Part shown: positions 16,875-25,569 of the stretch, piece by piece
Numbering within the stretch: the first letter of the stretch is position 1
How the letters are laid out: every line of letters starts with the position of its first letter
Assembly (NCBI RefSeq): GCF_900240315.1
Contig: NZ_OEPZ01000001.1
Span: 186,001-250,000 of the forward strand
DNA: 64,000 nucleotides
From: Dorea phocaeensis
Lineage (GTDB): Bacteria; Bacillota; Clostridia; Lachnospirales; Lachnospiraceae
Reading direction: 5' to 3'
Position numbers and translations under genes: made by a program
The notes under the pieces: model-generated
The model's input: the letters and a program-made list of their open reading frames with translations, nothing else
Told to the model about the DNA's origin: nothing
Databases searched by the model: none

Positions 16875-17338
16875 AGATCTATACAGACGGAGCAGCCAGA
16901 GGCAATCCGGACGGACCGGGAGGTTATGGTACGGTTTTGGAATATGTAGATTCCAAAGGAACACTTCACACCAGAGAACTTTCGCAAGGGTACCGGAAGA
17001 CCACCAACAACCGTATGGAACTGATGGCGGTAATCGCGGGACTGGAGGCGCTGAACCGCCCATGCGAGGTAGAACTTTATTCCGATTCCAAGTACGTAGT
17101 GGATGCATTTAACCAGCACTGGATTGATGGATGGCTTAAGAAAGGCTGGAAGCGCGGCAAGAACGAGCCAGTGAAAAATGTAGATCTGTGGAAACGGCTT
17201 TTGGCGGCAAAGGCGCAGCATCAGGTTCGGTTTATCTGGGTGAAAGGACATGATGGACATCCGCAGAATGAACGGTGCGATACACTGGCAACGACGGCAG
17301 CAGATGGGATGGATCTGATTGTGGATGAAGGAATTTAG
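16865..17338 (+). CDS. rnhA: Ribonuclease HI
   Basis: 157-residue RNase HI, which cuts the RNA strand of RNA:DNA hybrids such as R-loops and primers. All catalytic residues are present: D8 ([10 protein letters not shown]), E52 (NNRMELMAV), D74 (YSDSKYVV), H129 ([11 protein letters not shown]) and D139 (ERCD). The Trp/Lys-rich handle [15 protein letters not shown] is retained, so it is the full E. coli-type enzyme. The start ATG overlaps the previous gene and uses AAAGGAGAG inside it. Confidence 0.96.
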   Translation: MQVKIYTDGAARGNPDGPGGYGTVLEYVDSKGTLHTRELSQGYRKTTNNRMELMAVIAGLEALNRPCEVELYSDSKYVVDAFNQHWIDGWLKKGWKRGKNEPVKNVDLWKRLLAAKAQHQVRFIWVKGHDGHPQNERCDTLATTAADGMDLIVDEGI

Positions 17339-17341
17339 GAA

Positions 17342-17370
17342 TTGTATTTTTGACAGAACTATGATATAGT
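17342..17370 (+). promoter_or_regulatory. Promoter of rnpB
   Basis: TTGTAT (17342-17347), a 17-bp spacer and TATAGT (17365-17370) place transcription start at about 17377, the expected 5' end of the RNase P RNA. The -35 overlaps the region just after the rnhA stop. Confidence 0.7.
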
Positions 17371-17375
17371 AACCA

Positions 17376-17798
17376 AAGCAAGTAAGACAGGTAATCGCAG
17401 CTGCGTATGCCGAAAGGCTGCAGGTGAGGAAAGTCCGGGCTTCACAGGGCAGGATGCCGGATAACGTCCGGTGGAGGCGACTCCAAGGCCAGTGCAACAG
17501 AGATATACCGCGTTTGCAATGAGCCATGCGCCATACCCATTTGGCGGCGTGTAAAGTTATTTACATACGATGCCAAATGGCGTGTGGCTCATTGCAAACG
17601 TAAGGGTGGAAAGGCAGTGTAAGAGACTACCGCCCTGTTGGTAACAACAGGGGCACATGTAAACCCCATCCGAAGCAAGACCGGAAAAAGACAATGTGGC
17701 GGCCCGTCACGTCTTAGGTAGGTTGCTGGAACCTGCCGGTAACGGCAGGTCTAGATAGATGATTACCCAACGACATAACCCGGCTTATCGTCTTGCTT
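17376..17798 (+). ncRNA. rnpB: RNase P RNA, class A
   Basis: Catalytic RNA of RNase P, which matures tRNA 5' ends. The conserved GAGGAAAGTCCGGGC core (about 17427) and the 3' core with AGGTAGGTTGCTGGAACC, then GGTCTAGATAGATGATTACC, are clear. The ends pair as P1 (AAGCAAG 17376-17382 with CTTGCTT 17792-17798). The P12 region is unusually extended: a perfect 16-bp stem (17511-17526 with 17585-17600) continues into a further long stem between. The exact ends are inferred from P1 pairing and the upstream promoter. Confidence 0.95.
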
Positions 17799-17829
17799 GT
17801 TTTTTATTACCAAATGAATTTGATATGCA

Positions 17830-17869
17830 AAAAATCCCTGGCAGGATATATATCCCGCCAGGGATTTTT
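17830..17869. terminator. Bidirectional intrinsic terminator between rnpB and pyrI
   Basis: A perfect 13-bp stem (17830-17842 with 17857-17869, core ATCCCTGGC) is flanked by an A-run on the left and a T-run on the right, so it can end both rnpB and the convergent pyrBI transcript. Confidence 0.9.
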
Positions 17870-17887
17870 ATAGTTGATGGTTCTATT

Positions 17888-18322
17888 TTAGCGATATTTT
17901 TCTTCGCAGTACTGACAGCGGTAGATCTCGTTCTCTGGATCAGTCAGTACGAATACATGATCTAATTCCTGTTCAATAGAGGTGATACATCTAGGGTTCT
18001 TGCAGCGGATCACATTGGTGATCTTCTTTGGAAGATGCAGACACTTCTTATCTACAATCTGAGAATCCTGAATGATATTGACTGTGATGTTGTGGTCAAT
18101 AAATCCGAGAATATCAAGATCCATGAAGTCGATCGGACATTCAATCTTCATAATGTCTTTCTTTCCCATTTTGCTGCTCTTTGCATTCTTGATGATTGCC
18201 ACACAGCAGTCCAGCTTGTCAAGATGCAGATATTTGTAGATATCCATACTTTTTCCGGCCTGGATGTGATCCAGCACGAATCCTTCTTCGATTCTTCCGA
18301 CGTTCAATGTATTCTTTACCAT
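17888..18322 (-). CDS. pyrI: Aspartate carbamoyltransferase regulatory chain
   Basis: 144-residue regulatory subunit that binds nucleotides and tunes aspartate transcarbamylase. The N-terminal allosteric domain begins KNTLNVGRIEEGFVLDHI. The C-terminal zinc site has four Cys in the CKNPRC and CQYCEEKY motifs. The ribosome binding site is GAGGGAGGAAG just upstream. It lies 14 bp after pyrB on the same strand, the usual pyrBI bicistron that lets catalytic and regulatory chains assemble together. Confidence 0.95.
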   Translation of the reverse strand: MVKNTLNVGRIEEGFVLDHIQAGKSMDIYKYLHLDKLDCCVAIIKNAKSSKMGKKDIMKIECPIDFMDLDILGFIDHNITVNIIQDSQIVDKKCLHLPKKITNVIRCKNPRCITSIEQELDHVFVLTDPENEIYRCQYCEEKYR

Positions 18323-18336
18323 TTGTCTTCCTCCCT

Positions 18337-19254
18337 CTATACTTCGATTTCCAGCAGTGTCAGAATCAGAGCCATACGGATGTAGACACCGTACTGCATC
18401 TGTTTGAAGTAAGCAGCTCTTGGATCGTCATCTACTTCCACGGAGATTTCATTCACTCGTGGGAGTGGATGAAGAACGTACATATCTTCCGGAGCGAGCG
18501 CCATTTTCTTGGCGTCCAGAATATAGAAGTCTTTCATACGTACATAGTCCTCTTCATTGAAGAAACGCTCCTTCTGTACACGTGTCATATAGAGGAGATC
18601 CAGATTCGGGAGCGCATCTTCCAGACGAACGACTTCCTCATAAGGAACGCCTTTTTGATCCAGCACATCCTCTCGGATATAGCTTGGAAGACGAAGCTCT
18701 TCCGGGGAAATGAGAACGAAGCGGATCCCTTCATATCTGACCAACGCATGGATCAGTGAGTGGACGGTACGCCCGAACTTTAAGTCTCCGCACAGACCGA
18801 TGGTCATGTGATCCAAACGTCCCTTTAAAGAGCGAATGGTCAGAAGATCCGTCAAGGTCTGGGTAGGATGCTGATGTCCGCCATCTCCGGCATTAATTAC
18901 AGGGATGGAAGAGTGACGGCACGCAACCATAGGAGCGCCCTCTTTTGGATGGCGCATCGCGCAGATATCGGCGTAACAGGAGATGGTGCGGATGGTGTCA
19001 GATACACTTTCTCCCTTGGAAGCAGAACTGGAGTCAGCAGAAGAAAATCCCATAATACTTCCGCCCAGATTCAGCATGGCCGCCTCGTGGCTTAATCTCG
19101 TTCTGGTACTTGGCTCGTAGAATAAAGTTGCAAGCTTCTTGCCGTCACAGGCATGGGCATACTTGTCCGGATGGGCCTCAATGTCTCCCGCAAGGTCCAT
19201 CAGTCTGTCCAGCTCTTCTACAGAAAAATCCAGTGGACTCATCAAATGTCTCAT
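18337..19254 (-). CDS. pyrB: Aspartate carbamoyltransferase catalytic chain
   Basis: 305-residue catalytic subunit for carbamoyl phosphate plus aspartate to N-carbamoylaspartate, the second step of pyrimidine synthesis. The carbamoyl-phosphate motif [15 protein letters not shown] and the C-terminal [10 protein letters not shown] are present. ATG 19254 is used: it gives the family start [11 protein letters not shown] and has GAGGAGG eight bases upstream. The frame stays open upstream but carries no conserved protein. A promoter (19333-19361) gives a leader of roughly 70 bases. No PyrR-type attenuator was recognised in it. Confidence 0.95.
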   Translation of the reverse strand: MRHLMSPLDFSVEELDRLMDLAGDIEAHPDKYAHACDGKKLATLFYEPSTRTRLSHEAAMLNLGGSIMGFSSADSSSASKGESVSDTIRTISCYADICAMRHPKEGAPMVACRHSSIPVINAGDGGHQHPTQTLTDLLTIRSLKGRLDHMTIGLCGDLKFGRTVHSLIHALVRYEGIRFVLISPEELRLPSYIREDVLDQKGVPYEEVVRLEDALPNLDLLYMTRVQKERFFNEEDYVRMKDFYILDAKKMALAPEDMYVLHPLPRVNEISVEVDDDPRAAYFKQMQYGVYIRMALILTLLEIEV

Positions 19255-19332
19255 AAAAAACCTCCTCTTTCGTTCACAATACGATTCGTTTACTTTACAG
19301 GAATTTTCGATCAGGTAAAAAATCCTCGTATC

Positions 19333-19361
19333 ATCATATACCATATAGAAGAGATTTTCAA
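19333..19361 (-). promoter_or_regulatory. Promoter of pyrBI
   Basis: Read on the minus strand: TTGAAA (19361-19356), a 17-bp spacer and TATGAT (19338-19333). It is correctly placed about 80 bp before the pyrB ATG. Confidence 0.65.
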
Positions 19362-19414
19362 TGTCTGGAAAGAATTTTTTCAAATATCAGACCGGCGAAA
19401 AATATCGAGGAGCG

Positions 19415-19443
19415 TAGATTTTATGCAGAAAATGTATTATAAT
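19415..19443 (+). promoter_or_regulatory. Possible promoter of pheA
   Basis: A perfect -10 TATAAT (19438-19443) is 17 bp after a weak -35 (TAGATT 19415-19420), about 50 bp before the pheA ATG. The -35 is poor, hence low confidence. Confidence 0.4.
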
Positions 19444-19496
19444 ACAATCTAGTATGCAAAAATGCAGTTGTAAGAAAAAGGAGATAGACAAAACAG

Positions 19497-20627
19497 ATGA
19501 GTACACTAGAGGAATTGCGGGAACAGATGGACGAAGTTGATGATCAGATTGCGAAGTTATATCGGGAACGGATGCACCTATGCGACGAGATCGGCGCCTA
19601 TAAAGTAAGAAGCGGTGTCAAGGTATTAGATCGCCAGCGGGAACGGGAAAAACTGCAGCATGTGACAGGACAGATGGAAGATGAATTCTGTAAAAAGGGA
19701 GTCAGAGAACTCTTTGAGCAGTTAATGAGTATGGGAAGAAAATTGCAGTATCAGCGCCTGGTGGAGGCTGGAGCGCTGGGAAGACTGCCCTTTATCGGAG
19801 TAGACAGCCTGGATGCAGAAGGCGCAAGAGTGGTATTTCCGGGAACGGAAGGCGCTTACAGTCAGGCGGCGACGGAACACTACTTTGGAAAAAACTGCAA
19901 CAGCTTCTACGTGAAGACCTTCCGCGAAGCGATGGAGGCGATTGAAGAGGGATCGGCAGATTTTGCAGTGCTGCCCATTGAGAACTCCACGGCAGGAGCG
20001 GTGGATGAGATGTATGACCTTCTGGTTGAATTTGAAAACTATATTGTGGGGGAGACAGTGATACCGATTCAGAATACCCTGTCTGCGCTTCCGGGAACGA
20101 AGTTCGATGAGATTGAACGGGTATATTCCAAGGGAGTGGCGCTTATGCAGGCGTCCAAATTCTTAGAGGAGCATGGAGACTGGCAGCAGATCAGTGTGGC
20201 TAATACGGCGATTGCGGCCAAGAAGGTAAGAGATGAACAGGACAAAAGCCAAGCGGCAGTGTGCAGCGCTTATGCGGCAGAAGTACACGGTCTGGAAGTG
20301 CTGGCAGACAACATCAATGACGAAAGCGGCAATTGTACCCGGTTCATCGTGGTGACCAACCAGAAGATTTTCTTAAAAGATGCATCCAAGATCAGCCTGT
20401 GTGTGGAACATTCTCACGAAAGCGGATCTTTGTACCATATGCTGTCTCATTTTATTTATAATGATCTGAATATGACGAAGATCGAGTCCCGCCCCATTGA
20501 AGGAAGGAACTGGGAATATCGTTTCTTCATTGATATTGAGGGAAATCTTGCAGATGCGGCAGTGAAAAATGCGATACGCGGACTTCGGGAAGAAGCGAGA
20601 AGCTTACGCATTCTTGGAAATTATTAG
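19497..20627 (+). CDS. pheA: Bifunctional chorismate mutase / prephenate dehydratase (P-protein)
   Basis: 376-residue P-protein making phenylpyruvate from chorismate. An AroQ-type chorismate mutase domain occupies residues 1 to about 90 (LREQMDEVDDQIAKLYRERM). The prephenate dehydratase domain starts at VFPGTEGAYSQAATEHYF and contains the catalytic NCTRFIVV. A C-terminal ACT domain follows, with HESGSLYHML and ESRPIEGRNWEYRFF, which usually gives feedback control by phenylalanine. All three domains are complete. AAAAAGGAGAT precedes the ATG. It is followed closely by an ATPase and a MATE gene, probably in one transcript. Confidence 0.95.
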   Translation: MSTLEELREQMDEVDDQIAKLYRERMHLCDEIGAYKVRSGVKVLDRQREREKLQHVTGQMEDEFCKKGVRELFEQLMSMGRKLQYQRLVEAGALGRLPFIGVDSLDAEGARVVFPGTEGAYSQAATEHYFGKNCNSFYVKTFREAMEAIEEGSADFAVLPIENSTAGAVDEMYDLLVEFENYIVGETVIPIQNTLSALPGTKFDEIERVYSKGVALMQASKFLEEHGDWQQISVANTAIAAKKVRDEQDKSQAAVCSAYAAEVHGLEVLADNINDESGNCTRFIVVTNQKIFLKDASKISLCVEHSHESGSLYHMLSHFIYNDLNMTKIESRPIEGRNWEYRFFIDIEGNLADAAVKNAIRGLREEARSLRILGNY

Positions 20628-20639
20628 GAGGTTCCGGCG

Positions 20640-21941
20640 ATGAAGATGAATGAATGTATATTATATCGGTTAAGAGAAGAAGATCAGATTCTGAAAGACA
20701 TGGATTTCCTGATCGAGAATTATGAGAATTCCTATTATAATAGAGAAGATATGAAAGGGCTTTTCTATACCTGTGTGGGAAAGCTTTTGGATCTTTCGGT
20801 CAGTCACGGTTTTACCGGGAATCTCTGGCAGGACTATCTTACTTATTATCTGGTCAGCCATGAGAATGGTTATAGTACGTCCTGTGAGATTGTGGGAGAA
20901 GTGGAAGGCAGTATCAATGAGGCTGCACTGCATGATTTTTGTATTTTAAAAAGCCTTTATGACTATGATTTCACAGAGATGGAGACGGCTCTTGGAGTGG
21001 AGGGGCTGTCTATGATTCGCGCATATACCGCGCCGGATGGCCATGGAAAGGTCTTCAACCGAAGAATCCGGGATCGGATCGATGAGCTTGCAGTCAGCCT
21101 TTCCAAAGCAGATACGGCAGAAGTGTTCAAAGATCGGATGACACAGTTCTATCGTGAATTTGGCGTTGGAAAGCTAGGGCTTCACAAAGCGTTTCGAGTG
21201 GCGCATACAGAAGGCGGTGTACAGATCTTACCGATTACCAAGATTGCCCACGTACACCTTGACGATCTGGTGGGATATGAGACGGCGAAGAAGAAGCTGA
21301 TCGATAACACGGAGGCCTTTGTAGCAGGAAGAAAAGCCAATAACTGTCTGCTCTTTGGAGATGCGGGAACGGGAAAATCTTCGTCTATTAAGGCGATTCT
21401 GAATCAATATTATGACCGGGGACTTCGAATGATCGAGGTTTATAAGCATCAGTTCCAGGATTTAAACGAGGTGATTTCACAGATCAAAAACAGGAATTAT
21501 AAATTCATTATTTATATGGATGATCTGTCATTCGAGGAATTTGAGATTGAATATAAATATTTAAAAGCAGTGATTGAAGGCGGATTGGAGAAAAAGCCGG
21601 ACAATGTGCTGATCTATGCGACTTCCAACAGGCGCCATCTGATCCGGGAGACCTTCCGGGACAAAGAGGACCGGGATGAGGAACTGCACACCAATGATAC
21701 GGTACAGGAGAAGCTTTCACTGGTGGCGCGGTTTGGAGTGACCATCTACTTTGGAAAACCGGAAAAGAAAGAATTCCAGGAGATTGTGCGTCGGCTTGCG
21801 AAGCGTGCAGGATTAGAGATGCCTGAGGAAGAACTTTTGCTGGAAGCAAATAAATGGGAATTGAGTCACGGAGGATTATCCGGGCGTACGGCGCAGCAGT
21901 TTATCGACTATCTGTCCGGAACCGGGGAGAAACTGGCATGA
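20640..21941 (+). CDS. DUF815-family AAA+ ATPase
   Basis: 433-residue ATPase. A poorly conserved N-terminal half is followed by the DUF815 module: VGYETAKKKLIDNTEAF, Walker A FGDAGTGKSSS at about residues 238-248, Walker B FIIYMDDLSFEEFE, and sensor-like YATSNRRHLIRETFRD. Members are widespread in Firmicutes but have no settled function. It starts 12 bp after pheA with TTAGGAGGTTC, and its stop overlaps the MATE start (ATGA), so it is in the same operon. Confidence 0.85.
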   Translation: MKMNECILYRLREEDQILKDMDFLIENYENSYYNREDMKGLFYTCVGKLLDLSVSHGFTGNLWQDYLTYYLVSHENGYSTSCEIVGEVEGSINEAALHDFCILKSLYDYDFTEMETALGVEGLSMIRAYTAPDGHGKVFNRRIRDRIDELAVSLSKADTAEVFKDRMTQFYREFGVGKLGLHKAFRVAHTEGGVQILPITKIAHVHLDDLVGYETAKKKLIDNTEAFVAGRKANNCLLFGDAGTGKSSSIKAILNQYYDRGLRMIEVYKHQFQDLNEVISQIKNRNYKFIIYMDDLSFEEFEIEYKYLKAVIEGGLEKKPDNVLIYATSNRRHLIRETFRDKEDRDEELHTNDTVQEKLSLVARFGVTIYFGKPEKKEFQEIVRRLAKRAGLEMPEEELLLEANKWELSHGGLSGRTAQQFIDYLSGTGEKLA

Positions 21942-23263
21942 AGAAGGATCTGACAGGCGGCAGCGTACAGAAAACGATGCTTTTGTTCGCGGCGCCCATG
22001 ATTCTAGGGAATCTTTTGCAGCAGTGCTATAACATCACAGATACCTTTATTGTAGGACGGTTCCTGGGAGCAGAGGCGTTAGCGGCAGTGGGATCAGCTT
22101 ATACGTTGATGACGTTCTTGACCTCTATTCTGATTGGGCTTTGCATGGGAAGCGGATCTGTCTATTCCTTCTACTTCGGAAAAAGGGACGAAGAGAAAAT
22201 GAAAGAATCCATGCTGACGGCATTCTTCTTGATTGGAGGCGTGACGGTTCTAATGAATCTCGTTGTGTTTGCAGGGATTGATTTTATTCTGAAAGTTCTG
22301 CGGGTGCCGGAAGACTTGTATCTTCTGATGCGAGAGTATGTGTGGGTAATCTTCCTGGGAATCTTTTTTGTATTCCTCTACAATTATTTTTCATTTTTGC
22401 TTCGTGCGGTAGGCAATTCCGTGACGCCGCTTTGGTTCCTTGGGATCTCGGCGGCGGTGAATATCGTACTGGATCTGGTATTTGTGGTAGGATTTGACTG
22501 GGGTGTCGGCGGAGCGGCAGCAGCGACCGTGATCTCTCAGGTTATTTCCGGTGGCGGTATCGGAATCTATACCTGGAGGAAGGAACCAAGCCTTCGGCCA
22601 AGTCTTTCGATGTTTCGAAAGATGCGGGAAAATGTGGCGGAGATTACCCGGTTTTCTCTGGCTGCCAGCATCCAGCAGTCGGTGATGAACTTTGGAATCC
22701 TGATGATTCAGGGTCTGGTTAACAGCTTTGGAACAGCGGTTATGGCAGCATTTGCGGCAGCAGTGAAGATTGATTCCTTCGCATATATGCCTGCACAGGA
22801 ATTTGGAAATGCGTTCTCGATCTTCACTTCTCAGAATTACGGGGCTGGGAAGGAAGAGCGCGTTCGAGAGGGGACCCGGGCGTCGGTGAGGACGACCCTT
22901 TTGTTCTGTGCATTCATTTCCGTACTGGTATTTTTGCTGGCACCCTATCTGATGATGATTTTTGTGGATCCGGCGAAGGCGCAGATTATTGAGATCGGTG
23001 TCCAGTATCTGCGTATTGAGGGAGCATGCTACTGTGGAATCGGACTGCTCTTTCTGTTGTATGGATATTACCGCGGTGTGGGAAGACCGGAGATGTCGGT
23101 AGTGTTAACCGTCATTTCTCTGGGAACAAGGGTACTCCTTGCTTACATATTAGCGCCGAAATACGGCGTGACGATGATTTGGTGGGCGATTCCAATCGGA
23201 TGGGTACTTGCCGATGTGACAGGATTCTGGTATATGAAAAGGTGTAAGACGAAGAAGGCGTAG
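21938..23263 (+). CDS. MATE-family efflux transporter
   Basis: 441-residue, 12-segment exporter of the multidrug and toxic compound extrusion family (NorM/DinF-like). It begins MKKDLTGGSVQKTMLLFAAPMILGN, with the typical QQCYNITDTFIVGRFLG in segment 1 and a matching QEFGNAFSIFTSQNYGAG in the second half. It would exchange cations for organic compounds. The start ATG at 21938 shares four bases with the ATPase stop; an upstream in-frame ATG inside the ATPase gene is rejected. Confidence 0.92.
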   Translation: MKKDLTGGSVQKTMLLFAAPMILGNLLQQCYNITDTFIVGRFLGAEALAAVGSAYTLMTFLTSILIGLCMGSGSVYSFYFGKRDEEKMKESMLTAFFLIGGVTVLMNLVVFAGIDFILKVLRVPEDLYLLMREYVWVIFLGIFFVFLYNYFSFLLRAVGNSVTPLWFLGISAAVNIVLDLVFVVGFDWGVGGAAAATVISQVISGGGIGIYTWRKEPSLRPSLSMFRKMRENVAEITRFSLAASIQQSVMNFGILMIQGLVNSFGTAVMAAFAAAVKIDSFAYMPAQEFGNAFSIFTSQNYGAGKEERVREGTRASVRTTLLFCAFISVLVFLLAPYLMMIFVDPAKAQIIEIGVQYLRIEGACYCGIGLLFLLYGYYRGVGRPEMSVVLTVISLGTRVLLAYILAPKYGVTMIWWAIPIGWVLADVTGFWYMKRCKTKKA

Positions 23264-23289
23264 AAAAGGTGTGAAAAACCAAATAATAC

Positions 23290-23318
23290 TTGAAATAAAT
23301 GCTCCGGGAGGGTATAAT
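23290..23318 (+). promoter_or_regulatory. Promoter at the start of the polysaccharide locus
   Basis: TTGAAA (23290-23295), exactly 17 bp, then TATAAT (23313-23318). This is one of the best promoters in the window, 50 bp before the small exported protein and upstream of the capsule genes. Confidence 0.75.
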
Positions 23319-23367
23319 ATTTACGAAAATTGTAAAGTTATGTTGAATCACAATGAGGAGTGAAAGT

Positions 23368-23583
23368 ATGAAGTGGTATTGGAAATGCATGTTCGGGGGT
23401 GCGTGCATACTGGGAGTATGGAGTGATTCTGTTAAGTGCACTTTCGCGCAGGTGGCGGTCGAAGGTGCGGTCGATAGTAGTACTTTTTCCGCAGTTGATC
23501 CAGTGAATGCAGTAATTGCCACAGGAGTTATGCTGGTGATTGGTATTTTTGCATATATGAAACGACATAAGAAAGACAGATAA
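23368..23583 (+). CDS. Small membrane/exported protein of unknown function
   Basis: 71-residue protein, not recognised. A basic-hydrophobic N-terminal segment (MKWYWKCMFGGACILGVW) looks like a signal or anchor. A short polar middle follows, then a second hydrophobic segment (PVNAVIATGVMLVIGIFAYM) and a basic tail MKRHKKDR. The topology recalls mini surface proteins with a C-terminal anchor but there is no sortase motif. GAGGAG (23355-23360) lies 7 bases before the ATG, and a strong promoter precedes it. It is separated from the first capsule gene by an intrinsic terminator, so it could be an independent short gene or a leader for the capsule transcript. Confidence 0.65.
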   Translation: MKWYWKCMFGGACILGVWSDSVKCTFAQVAVEGAVDSSTFSAVDPVNAVIATGVMLVIGIFAYMKRHKKDR

Positions 23584-23587
23584 GGGG

Positions 23588-23626
23588 AACTGACAATGCG
23601 GGCGATATGGGTATTGTCAGTTTTTT
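23588..23626 (+). terminator. Intrinsic terminator/attenuator ahead of the capsule genes
   Basis: A perfect 10-bp stem (AACTGACAAT 23588-23597 with ATTGTCAGTT 23613-23622) runs into six Ts (23621-23626). No clear second promoter is seen between it and the gene at 23691, so the capsule genes may need readthrough or antitermination here. Confidence 0.75.
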
Positions 23627-23690
23627 CGCGTGCAGAGATAGAAGGAAAATTTTGGAATTGATGGAATGAGATAAAAGGGAGAAATACGAT

Positions 23691-25568
23691 ATGGAAGATT
23701 TACTAAAACAGAAAAAGAAAGGATTACAGTGGATACATAAAGCGATGCTGTTGGCATTTGCGGATATTATGATAGTAGCGGGATCCTATTATCTGGCACT
23801 TTTGTTGCGGTTTGATTTCGTGTACTCCAGTATTCCTGTTGAATACATCCAGGGATATCTGTGGTCGATGCCGTATTGGATCGTATCTACGGTAGTAGTC
23901 TTCTATGTCTGCCGATTGTATCACAGTATCTGGAGACTTGCCAGTGTGGCGGAGCTTCGGATGATACTGACCGCGTATGTGGTACTGATTCCGGTGCAGG
24001 TGATTGGCGGAATCTTCATGCATCTTAGAATGCCAAGAAGCTATTACTTCATGGGATACGTCTTAAGCTTCTGCCTGACAACGGGAATTCGGTTCTCCTA
24101 TCGGATTATTCGATTCTATGCCAGCAGAATAGCGGTGGCAGATGAGAAGGATGACCGGATTATGATCATCGGCGCAGGTTCGGCAGGACAGATCTTAATT
24201 AAGGAGTTAATCAATTCACAGAAGCTTCATACCAGGGTTTGCTGTGTCATTGATGATAATCCAAATAAAAAAGGCCGTATGCTGGAGGGTGTCCCGATTG
24301 TGGGAAATCGCTATGACATTCCGGAAATGGTGCGTAAGTATGAGGTGAATCACATTATCTATGCGATTCCGGCTACCACCGGAAAGAACATGAAGGCGAT
24401 CTTAAATATCTGTAAGGATACAGGGTGCCGGATGCAGACGGTTCCGGGAGTCTATCAGTTAGTAAATGGAGAGGTAAGTGTCAGCAAGCTTCGAAACGTA
24501 GAGATCTCTGACCTCTTGGGACGAGCTCAGGTGAAGGTGAACTTAGAAGAGATCTTAGGATATGTGCAGGGAAAGGTTGTTATGGTTACCGGCGGAGGCG
24601 GTTCTATCGGAAGTGAGATCTGCCGTCAGCTGGCAGCTCACGGGGTGAAGCAGCTGATTATCTTCGATATCTATGAGAATAATGCTTATGAGATTCAGCA
24701 GGAATTAAAACGCAAATACCCGGAACTTGATCTGGTGACGCTCATTGGTTCTGTCAGAAACACACACAGAATCAACAGCATTATGGAAGAATACCGTCCG
24801 GAGGTGGTCTACCATGCGGCGGCGCATAAGCATGTGCCACTTATGGAAGACAGTCCGAATGAGGCGATTAAGAATAATGTGCTTGGTACTTATAAGACCG
24901 CTTCGGCAGCAGGAAAGTATCATGTAAAGAAGTTCGTGCTGATCTCTACCGATAAAGCGGTGAATCCGACGAATATTATGGGAGCGTCTAAGAGAATGTG
25001 CGAAATGATCGTGCAGACATTGGATCATTATTATCCGACGGAGTTCGTAGCTGTACGATTCGGCAACGTACTTGGAAGTAACGGAAGTGTGATTCCGCTC
25101 TTTAAGAAGCAGATTGCAGAAGGCGGTCCGGTAACGGTTACCCACCCTGACATTATTCGGTATTTTATGACGATACCGGAGGCGGTATCTCTGGTACTGC
25201 AGGCGGGCGCGTATGCAAAAGGCGGAGAGATCTTTATCTTAGATATGGGAGATCCGGTGAAGATTGCAGATCTTGCGAAGAACCTGATCCGTCTGTCCGG
25301 CTTAAGAGTGGGAGAAGATATTGAGATTAAATATACAGGACTTCGTCCGGGAGAGAAGTTGTATGAGGAACTTCTGATGGACGAAGAAGGAATGCAGGAT
25401 ACGGATAATCAGCTGATCCATATCGGAAAACCGATTGAGATGGATGAGCAGAAGTTTATGCAGCAGTTGGCAAGGCTTAAGGAAGCGGCTAATGCGGATA
25501 GTGATAGGGTGCGGCAGATGGTGAAGGAGATTGTGCCGACGTATCAAATGAAGGAAGGAAAAGAATAA
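23691..25568 (+). CDS. Nucleoside-diphosphate-sugar 4,6-dehydratase, membrane PglF/WbpM/CapD type
   Basis: 625-residue membrane enzyme that converts UDP-GlcNAc to the 4-keto-6-deoxy sugar. Four N-terminal membrane segments (residues about 15-140) are followed by a CoA-binding-like Rossmann domain (IIGAGSAGQILIKEL) and a short-chain dehydrogenase domain (VTGGGGSIGSEICRQL). The active site reads STDKAVNPTNIMGASKRMCE, with Met where ordinary SDR enzymes have Tyr, as is known for this branch. Directly followed by a DegT aminotransferase and a PglC-like transferase, it probably makes the amino-dideoxy sugar that starts the repeat unit. Base composition is still chromosomal. Confidence 0.9.
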   Translation: MEDLLKQKKKGLQWIHKAMLLAFADIMIVAGSYYLALLLRFDFVYSSIPVEYIQGYLWSMPYWIVSTVVVFYVCRLYHSIWRLASVAELRMILTAYVVLIPVQVIGGIFMHLRMPRSYYFMGYVLSFCLTTGIRFSYRIIRFYASRIAVADEKDDRIMIIGAGSAGQILIKELINSQKLHTRVCCVIDDNPNKKGRMLEGVPIVGNRYDIPEMVRKYEVNHIIYAIPATTGKNMKAILNICKDTGCRMQTVPGVYQLVNGEVSVSKLRNVEISDLLGRAQVKVNLEEILGYVQGKVVMVTGGGGSIGSEICRQLAAHGVKQLIIFDIYENNAYEIQQELKRKYPELDLVTLIGSVRNTHRINSIMEEYRPEVVYHAAAHKHVPLMEDSPNEAIKNNVLGTYKTASAAGKYHVKKFVLISTDKAVNPTNIMGASKRMCEMIVQTLDHYYPTEFVAVRFGNVLGSNGSVIPLFKKQIAEGGPVTVTHPDIIRYFMTIPEAVSLVLQAGAYAKGGEIFILDMGDPVKIADLAKNLIRLSGLRVGEDIEIKYTGLRPGEKLYEELLMDEEGMQDTDNQLIHIGKPIEMDEQKFMQQLARLKEAANADSDRVRQMVKEIVPTYQMKEGKE

Positions 25569-25569
25569 G

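Noticed and set aside
17759-17965. Small open frame at the end of rnpB
   Set aside because: It runs through the RNase P RNA 3' end and the terminator, and has no ribosome binding site.
19255-19383. Earlier start for pyrB
   Set aside because: It would include the promoter and ribosome binding site, and aspartate carbamoyltransferases start at the chosen Met.
19255-19496. T-box or pyrimidine attenuator in the pyrB/pheA divergent region
   Set aside because: No T-box sequence, PyrR-binding loop or terminator/antiterminator pair could be recognised in the short leaders.
21938-23263. MATE gene as the capsule flippase
   Set aside because: It belongs to the pheA/ATPase transcript with overlapping genes, and a separate Wzx-like gene is present in the locus.
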